From contig NZ_QPEX01000011.1 of NCBI RefSeq assembly GCF_003335505.1, forward strand, positions 1 to 64,000: 64,000 nucleotides of DNA, given 5' to 3'. The position numbers were made by a program, and so were the translations under genes. Of this stretch, positions 7,942 through 15,450 are shown piece by piece. Within the stretch, counting starts at the first letter, position 1. Each line of letters opens with the position of its first letter. The notes below the pieces were generated by a model. It was not told where the DNA came from, ran no database searches, and was given only the letters and a program-made list of their open reading frames with translations. Source of the stretch: Bremerella cremea. Lineage in GTDB: Bacteria; Planctomycetota; Planctomycetia; Pirellulales; Pirellulaceae.

Positions 7942-7963
7942 GCTGGTTTTGCATTAAACCAGC
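7942..7963 (+). terminator. Hairpin after the ExbB/ExbD-type operon
   Basis: GCTGGTTT (7942-7949) and AAACCAGC (7956-7963) form a perfect 8-base stem with a 6-base loop, 60 bases after the operon stop. No T-run follows, so termination is only a guess. The rest of 7881-8180 shows no gene. Confidence 0.35.
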
Positions 7964-8180
7964 ATTCGCTTCCCTCAAACCAGTCCTTATGGATTAGTTT
8001 ACTTCATTGCTATTGGGGGGTTATTTGCGCGAAAAAACCACCTGCCTGGGAAAGATGGGGGCTCTTGGAAAAATATACCAAATCGTCGATCATCACCATT
8101 GCTTTATGCTTCGAGGGTGCTTATCAATCTACCTACGGCTTATTCAGTACCCCCTAATTCCTACGTCATTCGGAAACCCA

Positions 8181-8834
8181 ATGAGACGAACATTTGCCCT
8201 TACAACCACTGTGGTTGCGGCACTTTTGGCCCTGACGATCGCGCCTTGCTGTGAGGCAGGCATCCTCACTGGCAACGAGTCCGGCAACACGCCTACCGGC
8301 AGCAACAGCTTCAACTACGACGGCACTAGCTACGACTTCATCGCCAAGTTCGACAACGGCCAACCGTTCCCCTTTGCGGACTTCACCTTTTACACGCTCG
8401 ATCCCACTGGCTCGACTAGCTATACCTGGAATCAAGACGGAGATTGGGGAACGCACACATTCTCGGAAGTCGAGTTTATTCCTGGCACGACCAATCCCCA
8501 AGACATCCTCGATTCCATCCTGGGGCAAGAAATCGCAGGCTTCGAATATCACGGTACCACCAACATCGATTACTACTTAGTCAAAGCCAGCAACGAATAT
8601 TCCGTGTGGGAGTACCAACCAGGGTTTAACCAGTTGTTCCTGGATGACGACGGCCAGCCAGGAGGTGCTCCTTGGGTTTCTGGTAAAACCCAAGGCATTT
8701 CCCACATCAGCTTTTATGGCAACCCGGCCGTCTCTTCTGTCCCTGAGCCAGGCTCGCTGGCCTTGTTTGGGCTAGGGGCACTAGGCATGGGCGCGATTGC
8801 CCGTCGCCGGCTGAAGAAACAAGCCGCCGCCTAA
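8181..8834 (+). CDS. PEP-CTERM sorting-signal exported protein
   Basis: A 217-residue exported protein. The start at 8181 (GGAAA 7 bases upstream) gives a clean signal peptide, RRTFALTTTVVAALLALTIA, cleaved near CCEAG. The C-terminus is a canonical PEP-CTERM signal: VPEPGSLALFGLGALGMGAI followed by RRRLKK, the Pro-Glu-Pro, helix and basic cluster recognised by exosortase/PEP-CTERM sorting systems. The mature part is Gly/Asn/Asp/Thr-rich and probably a beta-structured surface or extracellular matrix protein. No exosortase gene is in this window. Confidence 0.85.
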   Translation: MRRTFALTTTVVAALLALTIAPCCEAGILTGNESGNTPTGSNSFNYDGTSYDFIAKFDNGQPFPFADFTFYTLDPTGSTSYTWNQDGDWGTHTFSEVEFIPGTTNPQDILDSILGQEIAGFEYHGTTNIDYYLVKASNEYSVWEYQPGFNQLFLDDDGQPGGAPWVSGKTQGISHISFYGNPAVSSVPEPGSLALFGLGALGMGAIARRRLKKQAAA

Positions 8835-8866
8835 CACGTCGGCTACCACCATAACAACCACGCATG

Positions 8867-8904
8867 AACGCGTCTCTTTCCTTGCCGAGAGAGACGCGTT
8901 TTTG
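8867..8904 (+). terminator. Rho-independent terminator after the PEP-CTERM gene
   Basis: AACGCGTCTCT pairs with AGAGACGCGTT, with the T-run TTTTTG following, 33 bases after the stop at 8834. Confidence 0.85.
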
Positions 8905-9053
8905 CTACGCCATACGTTTTGCTGGCCACGGTAACCAAACCGTGGCAAAATGATCCTGCTCCCATTCCGACAAACAATCAATTGCAGCACTTGTGGCGGA
9001 ACGTGCGTCTCGGATGATTGAATTTATGTAAGCCAGCCATTGGTCACGAAGCG

Positions 9054-9716
9054 ATGAAAGCAGACTTCTTTTTCGACGAGACCTGCAACGGCCATCTGCG
9101 CGATGGCGAACAGATGGTGTGGCGCGGCTCTGCGCGGGGAAGCATTCCGCAAAATATCTGGATCACCAGTGGTTACTTCACCGCGACCGGAATCTTAGCA
9201 GGGCTGGCCAGCAATGCATTTTTTCCGCCACGCAGTTTTTCGCAAACGGCCTGGGGCGTGGCCTTGTTATTGGTAGCGTTCTTCGCGCTCTATCAAGCTG
9301 TCATGCCTCATGTGCGGACGTTGGCTATTATGCAGAAGACGCGATATGTCATCACCAACCAGCGAGCGCTGATTCTGGACGGCGTCGTAGAACTGCCTAG
9401 CGGATCGGTTGCCAGCGATCCGGTCACCGTTCGCTCGATCTCGCCAGAACAGTTGGCCCTGCGCACGAAGCCTGCGGCCAACGGCACCATCTTGCTAGGT
9501 CACGATGAAGTTGACAGCCTCTGGCAACGGTCTCCTTGCCGATTCGGTTTCTACGCCTGCAGCGAACCCGAAGGCGCCGAGATGGAAATTCGTCGGTTGC
9601 TGGGAGAACTTCCTCAAGTAGTTGAACACTCGGAACAGCCCCTGGATGGCCCTATACCCACGTTGGCTAGTTCATTCAATAAACGGCAGATAGGGCGTTT
9701 CGAGCGAGATATCTAG
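9054..9716 (+). CDS. Membrane protein with bacterial PH-like domain
   Basis: A 220-residue protein. Two hydrophobic helices (about 35-60 and 65-86) are followed by a segment with KTRYVITNQRALI, the hallmark strand of the bacterial PH (YdbS/DUF304-like) fold, and SxxPEQLALR further on. The frame is open from a TTG at 9018, but the ATG at 9054 is the more plausible start. Its last 45 bases overlap the 3' end of the convergent gene at 9672. Function unknown; PH-like membrane proteins of this type are mostly uncharacterised. Confidence 0.6.
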   Translation: MKADFFFDETCNGHLRDGEQMVWRGSARGSIPQNIWITSGYFTATGILAGLASNAFFPPRSFSQTAWGVALLLVAFFALYQAVMPHVRTLAIMQKTRYVITNQRALILDGVVELPSGSVASDPVTVRSISPEQLALRTKPAANGTILLGHDEVDSLWQRSPCRFGFYACSEPEGAEMEIRRLLGELPQVVEHSEQPLDGPIPTLASSFNKRQIGRFERDI

Positions 9717-10976
9717 GCCAGGCTGAATAGGCATGCCGAACGCGTGCTTGAGGACTTCCTGGCTAATCCTGCATTTCCTCTCTGGCGAGGTCTGGCCTTG
9801 GTAGAACTTCGAGGCTTTTTCGAGTTCTCCTTTTTCAACCAACGCCGCAACCAAAACGCCGGTCAAAACTGGCTTGTAGCTATTATTCTGCGCACGCTGC
9901 AGCATCCGCTCGATTTCTTCGGTCGACATTAACCGTGCAAAGACTTTGAATTCCTCGGTAGACTCACCTTGGGAATCTTGGAAATGGTACCAATCCCCGG
10001 CATTGCTGAGTTCCACTTCGATCGCATGCAGAAACGCTTGTCTTGCGAAGTCGGTCATGCCGGCCTGATCGGCGACTTTGCCGATCTGTAACGCCACGTG
10101 ATGGGTTTGCTTTGGATCAGTGGAACGCAGCACTTCGCTGGCTTTCAACAGTTGCCGCTCGGCCAACCGCTTGTTCCCTTTGGCCAACGCCACTTCTGCT
10201 TCCGCCACCCAGCGGATGATGCCAGCGTCGTACGCAATGGCAGCCTTCGTCTTATATTTCGAATACCCCGGCTCTTCTGGTGTTCGCCGTTTACGCAACA
10301 CTTTCAGACACGACTCCGCGTTTTCACGCACATCGGCTTGTCCGATGGTGGTCAATAGCTTTTCCGCTTCGTCGTACTTCTTCTCGCGAGCGTACTCCAC
10401 GCATATCGCATGAATCGCAAAGTCCTTGGCCTGGGGATCGGCGTCCGAGATTTTCGGCAATAGCTGGAGCGCGTCTTGAGTGTCACCACGCTTCGCTTGG
10501 GCAGCCACAATCAATTGCAGAGCGATTGCCTTATCTGGCTCGGTCAGTTGGTCGGCCAATTGCAGGGCATAATCAACCTGATCGGCACGAGAAGCCCACT
10601 GCGCAACAAGCAGGTAGTCCTCGACGGTCAACTGACGATGCGACTCGATCCAGGACCAAGCTTCATCGAAACGCCCCGCCATCACCAAAACACTCGCCAC
10701 TCGCCGGACATCATCTTCAAAGGACGACTCGGAATACAAATCGTCGTTTTTATCTACTTGAACCAGAGCCTGGGTAGCGCTCTCCTTCAGCCGGGTGACC
10801 CACTTACCGCGTTCCGCCAAATCACCTTGAGCCGCCGCAGGGCCGTTGTTGCCGAGCAGCACCACGGCCGTGAGTACCGCTAGGAGAATGCCAGATTTCT
10901 GTTTTCTTTTGGTCACAGCTCTGTTCCTTCGCAAATCTTCTCGCAGCTTTTCCCGCTCGTTCCGATCGTATCTCAT
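9672..10976 (-). CDS. Exported helical-repeat (TPR-like) protein
   Basis: A 434-residue protein. After a basic N-terminus there is a hydrophobic segment (ILLAVLTAVVLLG, about 30-42) and a probable cleavage at PAAAQG. The remainder is almost entirely helical with repeated alternating motifs such as AGRFDEAWSWIESH, KRGDTQDALQLLPKI and KKYDEAEKLLTTI, which fit tetratricopeptide repeats. ATG at 10976 is preferred to a TTG 30 bases upstream. Likely a periplasmic protein-interaction scaffold; partner unknown. It overlaps the convergent gene at its 3' end. Confidence 0.75.
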   Translation of the reverse strand: MRYDRNEREKLREDLRRNRAVTKRKQKSGILLAVLTAVVLLGNNGPAAAQGDLAERGKWVTRLKESATQALVQVDKNDDLYSESSFEDDVRRVASVLVMAGRFDEAWSWIESHRQLTVEDYLLVAQWASRADQVDYALQLADQLTEPDKAIALQLIVAAQAKRGDTQDALQLLPKISDADPQAKDFAIHAICVEYAREKKYDEAEKLLTTIGQADVRENAESCLKVLRKRRTPEEPGYSKYKTKAAIAYDAGIIRWVAEAEVALAKGNKRLAERQLLKASEVLRSTDPKQTHHVALQIGKVADQAGMTDFARQAFLHAIEVELSNAGDWYHFQDSQGESTEEFKVFARLMSTEEIERMLQRAQNNSYKPVLTGVLVAALVEKGELEKASKFYQGQTSPERKCRISQEVLKHAFGMPIQPGLDISLETPYLPFIE

Positions 10977-11138
10977 CGCTCCCCAGAGAGCAAAAAATGA
11001 GGGCAATTCGAGGCCAAAGAACTTAATGTCAGGTGGATAGCATTCTTCCTAAGCGTTTCATTGCAAACAACTTAGCGACTTATCCCGCACCCCCAAATTG
11101 ACAACCGGGCATTCATCCGGCATACTTTCATCTCTGGC

Positions 11139-11193
11139 AAACGAAATTTCGTTTACCCCGGGTAGACCAGTTTGAATTATTCGTTAAACTGGT
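11139..11193. promoter_or_regulatory. Two palindromes upstream of tRNA-Gly
   Basis: AAACGAAATTTCGTTT (11139-11154) is a perfect 16-base palindrome. Just after it, ACCAGTTT (11166-11173) and AAACTGGT (11186-11193) form an 8-base inverted repeat. They lie 52-106 bases upstream of the tRNA gene and could be operator or promoter-associated sites. Confidence 0.35.
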
Positions 11194-11244
11194 GCTTTCC
11201 TAGATGAGGGAATTGGGTCCTTAAGGGGATCTCACTTTCCTTTT

Positions 11245-11317
11245 GCGGGTGTAGCTCAGTTGGTAGAGCACAACGTTGCCAACGTTGTTGTCGACGGTTC
11301 GAATCCGTTCACCCGCT
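11245..11317 (+). tRNA. tRNA-Gly (anticodon GCC)
   Basis: A complete cloverleaf can be drawn: acceptor GCGGGTG/CACCCGC, D-arm GCTC/GAGC, anticodon stem CAACG/CGTTG around TTGCCAA (anticodon GCC, glycine), T-arm GACGG-TTCGAAT-CCGTT, discriminator T at 11317. The 3' CCA is not encoded. Confidence 0.97.
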
Positions 11318-11521
11318 CTTACTTTTGATTGCTCTGCGATTGTTGCCTTTCCAGGCACACGCAGTGCATCAAAAACATCTGGTGGATGTGGCTCTTGGCA
11401 ATTGCTTTTGCCGCATCGCCACGTTTTATCCGAGACGCTGTAACGCTTAAAACAGAGCGACGAGTCTCGCGGCGTGGGTGAGGACAAACCCACCCATTCT
11501 GCTCTGACATCGCTTGCTTTT

Positions 11522-11550
11522 GAAACCCGCGAACGATGCGGGGTTTCTTG
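11522..11550 (+). terminator. Hairpin between tRNA-Gly and tig
   Basis: GAAACCCGC (11522-11530) pairs with GCGGGGTTTC (11538-11547, one bulged G), followed by TTGTTATT. It may end the tRNA transcript or attenuate read-through into tig, which starts 36 bases further on. Confidence 0.55.
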
Positions 11551-11582
11551 TTATTCACCCCCAGATTTTGCGGAATCGCTGA

Positions 11583-13052
11583 ATGAATTCGCCTGACATT
11601 GAAAACGCCGAAGGCTCGGTCGCTGAAGCGGATGCCCCTAAGAAGTTGACGCTGGACGTCAAAGTCGACGCTCCTAGCTCCTGCCAGCGGCATGTCACGG
11701 TTACCGTCTCGCGCGAGGACATCGATCGTTATTTCGATGTCGCCATCGAGGACATGATCCCCAATGCCGCCGTGCCTGGTTTCCGCAAGGGTTTTGCCCC
11801 TAAGAAGCTGGTCGAAAAACGCTTCCGCAGTGAAGTGAAAGACCAGGTCAAGGGAACGCTGCTGATGGACAGCATGACCCAAGCTACCGAAGAACAATCG
11901 TTCTCGGCCATTAGCGAGCCTGACTTCAACTACCAGGTCATCGAACTACCGGACGAAGGGGACCTGACCTTCGAATTCGATATCGAAGTCCGCCCCGAGT
12001 TCGACCTGCCCAAGTGGAAAGGTCTGAAACTCGAAAAGCCGAGCAAGTCGTTCGAGAAAGAAGACATCGACAAGCACCTGACTCAGGTTCTCAGTCGTTA
12101 CGCTTCGTTGGCTCCGTATGAAGGTGCCGCCGAAAAGGACGACTACCTGGTCTGCAATCTGACCTTCAAGCACGACGGCAAAAAGATCGAACATGCCGAA
12201 GAAGAGCAGATCCGTCTTCGCGACAAGCTGAGCTTCCAAGACGCCAAGTGGGAAGACTTCGGCAAGGAAATGGACGGCGCCAAAGCAGGCGACAAGAAGA
12301 CCGTCACCCTGACCATCAGCGACGAAGCTGCCAACGAGCAAATGCGTGGCAAAGAAGTCGAGATGGAAATCGAAGTTCTAGAAGTGAAGCGGATGGAACT
12401 TCCAGAAATGGACGAAGCTTTCCTGAAGCAGATCGGCGGCTTCGAGAGCGAAGGCGACCTCCGCGACTACGTGAAGTCCGACATGGAACGCCAGTTGGCC
12501 TACTACCAACAGCAACGTCTGCGTCAGCAAATCACCGAAGAGCTGACCAAGGACGCCGGTTGGGATCTGCCGCCAGAACTGCTCAAGCGTCAAGCTCGCC
12601 GTGAACTGGAACGAGCGATCCTCGAACTCCGTTCGGCTGGATTCGGCGAAGATGACATCCGCGCTCACGAGAACGAGCTGCGTCAAAACAGCATGGCTTC
12701 GACTCGCAAGGCTCTGAAAGAACACTTCATCCTCGAGCGAATCGCCGAAGAAGAAAAAATCGAAGACTCGCCGCAAGACTACGACATGGAAGTCATGCAA
12801 ATCGCAATGCAGCGTGGCGAATCGCCTCGCCGTGTGCGTGCCCAGTTGGAAAAGGGTGGCATGATGGACGTGCTGCGGAATCAGATCATCGAACGCAAGG
12901 TGATCGACCTGATCAACAGCGAAGCGACCCACACCGAAACGGACGCCGACCTGCAGCAAGGCAACACCGCTGCGGTTAACATCCTGATCTGTGGCGAAGG
13001 GGAAGAAGCTGCCCCAGCCGCCGAAAAGGAAGAAGCTTCGGACGCCGAATAG
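11583..13052 (+). CDS. tig: Trigger factor (ribosome-associated chaperone)
   Basis: A 489-residue protein. Trigger factor binds ribosomal protein L23 at the exit tunnel and cradles nascent chains. The ribosome-docking signature is G66-F67-R68-K69-G70 in VPGFRKGFAPKKLVEKRF. A central PPIase-like domain (about 185-275, with DYLVCNLTF and MRGKEVEMEIEVLEVKRMEL) and a helical C-terminal substrate domain follow. The N-terminus has about 22 extra acidic residues and the C-terminus an acidic Ala/Glu tail. It lies upstream of two clpP genes, the classic tig-clpP order, though about 750 repeat-bearing bases intervene. Confidence 0.95.
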   Translation: MNSPDIENAEGSVAEADAPKKLTLDVKVDAPSSCQRHVTVTVSREDIDRYFDVAIEDMIPNAAVPGFRKGFAPKKLVEKRFRSEVKDQVKGTLLMDSMTQATEEQSFSAISEPDFNYQVIELPDEGDLTFEFDIEVRPEFDLPKWKGLKLEKPSKSFEKEDIDKHLTQVLSRYASLAPYEGAAEKDDYLVCNLTFKHDGKKIEHAEEEQIRLRDKLSFQDAKWEDFGKEMDGAKAGDKKTVTLTISDEAANEQMRGKEVEMEIEVLEVKRMELPEMDEAFLKQIGGFESEGDLRDYVKSDMERQLAYYQQQRLRQQITEELTKDAGWDLPPELLKRQARRELERAILELRSAGFGEDDIRAHENELRQNSMASTRKALKEHFILERIAEEEKIEDSPQDYDMEVMQIAMQRGESPRRVRAQLEKGGMMDVLRNQIIERKVIDLINSEATHTETDADLQQGNTAAVNILICGEGEEAAPAAEKEEASDAE

Positions 13053-13078
13053 TCCGCACCGCTTTGAAGTAAATCACG

Positions 13079-13110
13079 CATCAGCCCTGGTCAAACGGCC
13101 AGGGCTGATG
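13079..13110 (+). terminator. Hairpin after tig
   Basis: CATCAGCCCTGG (13079-13090) and CCAGGGCTGATG (13099-13110) form a perfect 12-base stem with an 8-base loop 27 bases after the tig stop. TCGTTTCTT follows, a weak T tract. Confidence 0.65.
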
Positions 13111-13252
13111 TCGTTTCTTGCCTTTCCTATCTTGCCGCACCACGCATCTTGTGCGACTTTTACCGATCTCACATTTCATGTTCAAATCCAATTGTTCGTA
13201 GACTGGCACCTCGCGCAGTCTTCTGCCAGCTCCAACGGAGCGACCGTCAATA

Positions 13253-13392
13253 GCCAGGGGCGGAAGCCCCTGGCACGCGATCACAAGAACACAACGAGCC
13301 CCAACGGGGCGAACGTAGTATCGAGTTCAGCACGACGAACGCCCCGTTGGGGCTTGTTTTCTCGACCGACTCCAGGGGCTTCCGCCCCTGGC
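13253..13392. repeat. Nested palindromic repeat cluster
   Basis: The outer pair, 13253-13273 and 13372-13392, are exact reverse complements over 21 bases, and each is itself a hairpin (CCAGGGGC/GCCCCTGG). The inner pair, AGCCCCAACGGGGCG (13297-13311) and CGCCCCGTTGGGGCT (13340-13354), are also exact reverse complements. The whole forms a 140-base cruciform-like unit between tig and clpP. The remainder of 13053-13808 shows no gene. Confidence 0.8.
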
Positions 13393-13808
13393 TATAAACG
13401 GCCGGCCCTGTGGGCCTTAGGTCAATTGTCAGCAGACGCAGGCAATCACAAAGATCGATTCCCGTCCGCAACACTTCATCCGTGGTCATCTTCCTGCCAG
13501 AGTCCCGGTTCACGACATCGTGTCTGCCGGTGATAGCACCCTTCATTCCTTGAATTTCGACGTTCACACACGCCGAAACTTTAATGCTGGCAAAATTTTC
13601 CGGCTCGTACCGGTTAGCAAAAGTACAAAAAGTTCGCCGCCCCCCTGTCTAAGTGTCTTCTACGGTTGTCTTCCCTGGTTAAGTGGAGACAATAACAGGG
13701 TACTTCTCGATGTTTGCTTCGCCGGAAGCGGACCGGGCGGGCAGGTGGGTTTGTTCCAGTGCCACGGCGTCCTTTCGCGGCACTTTTGAAATGGAAGGAT
13801 CGACGACC

Positions 13809-14438
13809 ATGAATTTTGACTATCTCAATGCACCCGTCGGGCCCAAGGCGATGGCCTACGCCGAATACCAACGGCAGCGTCAAATGACGCTGAACGATCT
13901 CTTGCTGGAGAATCGGATTATCTTCCTGCAAGGCGAGATCTACGACGGCAACGCCAACCAGTTGGTGATGCAGTTGTTGTACTTGCAGAGCGAGAATCGC
14001 CGCAAGCAAATTCACTTCTACATCAACTCGCCTGGTGGCAGTGTCACCGCGACGATGGCCATCTACGACACGATGAACATGCTCTCGTGCCCGGTTGCCA
14101 CGTACTGCGTTGGCTTGGCGGCCAGCGGTGGGGCGATCTTGCTGGCCGGTGGTGCTGCAGGCAAGCGGTTCATTCTGCCGCACGCCAAAGTGATGATCCA
14201 CCAACCGCACGGCGGCGTCGGTGGCCAGGTTTCGGATATCGAAATTCAAGCCAACGAAATCATCAAAACCCGCGAAGAACTCAACAAGATCCTCGCCCAA
14301 CATTGCGATCAGCCGATCGACAAGATCGCCAAAGATGTCAACCGCGACTACTACATGAACGCCCAAGAGGCTAAGGAATATCGGATCGTCGACGAAATCC
14401 TCAACAAGCCGCCCGCCGAGGTAGCTGAAGAGGAATAA
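13809..14438 (+). CDS. clpP: ATP-dependent Clp protease proteolytic subunit (copy 1)
   Basis: A 209-residue serine peptidase of the ClpP family: tetradecameric barrel that degrades proteins unfolded by ClpX or ClpA/C. Triad S106 (GLAASGGA), H131 (KVMIHQPHG), D180 (VNRDYY). The fold-defining YINSPGGSV is present. The residue after the catalytic Ser is Gly instead of the usual Met, and an alpha-helical N-terminal extension replaces the short loop, so it is the more divergent copy. GGAAGGA at 13793-13799 fixes the ATG at 13809. It is 142 bases upstream of a second, canonical copy. Confidence 0.93.
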   Translation: MNFDYLNAPVGPKAMAYAEYQRQRQMTLNDLLLENRIIFLQGEIYDGNANQLVMQLLYLQSENRRKQIHFYINSPGGSVTATMAIYDTMNMLSCPVATYCVGLAASGGAILLAGGAAGKRFILPHAKVMIHQPHGGVGGQVSDIEIQANEIIKTREELNKILAQHCDQPIDKIAKDVNRDYYMNAQEAKEYRIVDEILNKPPAEVAEEE

Positions 14439-14449
14439 GGCCGCGCCAA

Positions 14450-14502
14450 CCTACCCTCTTCCTCTTGGCCCTGCGGGGAGAGGACTAGGGCGAGGGGGAA
14501 CC
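14450..14502. repeat. CCCTCTTCCTC...GGGGAGAGG intergenic repeat
   Basis: A pyrimidine-rich stretch (CCTACCCTCTTCCTC) followed by GGGGAGAGGACTAGGGCGAG can fold back on itself. It fills the gap between the two clpP genes and looks like a dispersed intergenic repeat, although no second copy occurs in this window. Confidence 0.35.
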
Positions 14503-14580
14503 AAGCACACGCCAACTACTTTCAACGAAACTCGACATTCCGATACCTAAACACACATTCCAGCTACTGGAGCCTATACC

Positions 14581-15168
14581 ATGCCTCTGATTCCTTACGT
14601 GGTGGAAAAAAGCGGACGGGAAGAACGCGTCTTCGATATCTACAGCCGTTTGCTGAAAGACCGGATCATCTTCCTGGGCACTGGCGTCAACGACGAAGTC
14701 GCCAACCTGATCGTCGCACAAATGCTCTTCCTGCAATCGGAAGACCCCAAGGCCGACATCAACCTATACGTCAACTCGCCTGGCGGTAGCGTCAGCGCCG
14801 GGATGGCCATTTACGACACCATGCAGTTTGTGACCTGCGATGTCGCCACCTACTGCATCGGTCAGGCCGCCTCGATGGGCGCCGTCCTGCTCACCGCCGG
14901 TGCCGCTGGCAAACGTTACGCGTTGCCCAACGCCCGCGTGATGATTCACCAACCGCTGGCCGGCATGCAGGGTACCGCCGAAGACATCCTGATTCACGCC
15001 ACCGAGTTCAAGCGGATCAAACGCCGCATGAACGAAATCTTGCTGAAGCACACCGGCAAGCCAATCGATCAGATCGAAGCCGACACCGACCGCGACCGCT
15101 TCCTCAGCGCCGCCGAAGCCGCCGAATACGGCCTGATCGACAAAGTGGTCGAGCACATGACCAGCTAA
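14581..15168 (+). CDS. clpP: ATP-dependent Clp protease proteolytic subunit (copy 2)
   Basis: A 195-residue canonical ClpP. The catalytic triad S98 (GQAASMGA), H123 (VMIHQPLAG) and D172 (TDRDRF) sits at the usual spacing, and MPLIPYVVE at the N-terminus matches the processed propeptide/axial-loop region of typical ClpP. GGAG lies about 8 bases before the ATG. No clpX follows: the next gene is an unrelated DUF3987-type protein, so the ATPase partner must be elsewhere. A strong terminator closes the unit. Mixed ClpP1P2 rings are known in other bacteria with two copies. Confidence 0.96.
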   Translation: MPLIPYVVEKSGREERVFDIYSRLLKDRIIFLGTGVNDEVANLIVAQMLFLQSEDPKADINLYVNSPGGSVSAGMAIYDTMQFVTCDVATYCIGQAASMGAVLLTAGAAGKRYALPNARVMIHQPLAGMQGTAEDILIHATEFKRIKRRMNEILLKHTGKPIDQIEADTDRDRFLSAAEAAEYGLIDKVVEHMTS

Positions 15169-15197
15169 CGACGGTTTGGCTCCACAATAGAATCGAC

Positions 15198-15234
15198 AAA
15201 AGCTGCCTGGTATCGTACCTGGCAGCTTTTTTTG
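15198..15234 (+). terminator. Rho-independent terminator after clpP copy 2
   Basis: AAAAGCTGCC (15198-15207) pairs with GGCAGCTTTT (15221-15230), stem extended by GGTA/TACC inside, followed by TTTG; 30 bases after the clpP stop. Confidence 0.85.
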
Positions 15235-15281
15235 TTGGTTACGTTTTGTATTTTAGATGAGGCCCCCAAATGCCGAGCACC

Positions 15282-15304
15282 GGCTTGTCTTCGCTGACTT
15301 ACGC
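15282..15304. repeat. GTCTTCGCTG-TTACGC dispersed repeat, copy 1
   Basis: This 23-base segment differs from 18024-18046 at only 3 positions. It belongs to the GGGTTACGC family of intergenic palindromes. Confidence 0.4.
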
Positions 15305-15450
15305 CGGATGCCATACTCACGCCTGCAAGAGCGTGGCACCCTGGCCAAGAATTATTGTTCGACACGTGAACACTTACATCGGACAATTTCCGCTTGAATC
15401 GATGCGTTTAGAATTTTTACCACTCCGAATTTCAAGCGGGAGAGGGGATC

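Noticed and set aside
13081..13567. Open frames across the tig-clpP gap
   Set aside because: They are generated by the nested palindromes; translated products are Pro/Gly/Arg repeats from the repeat DNA.
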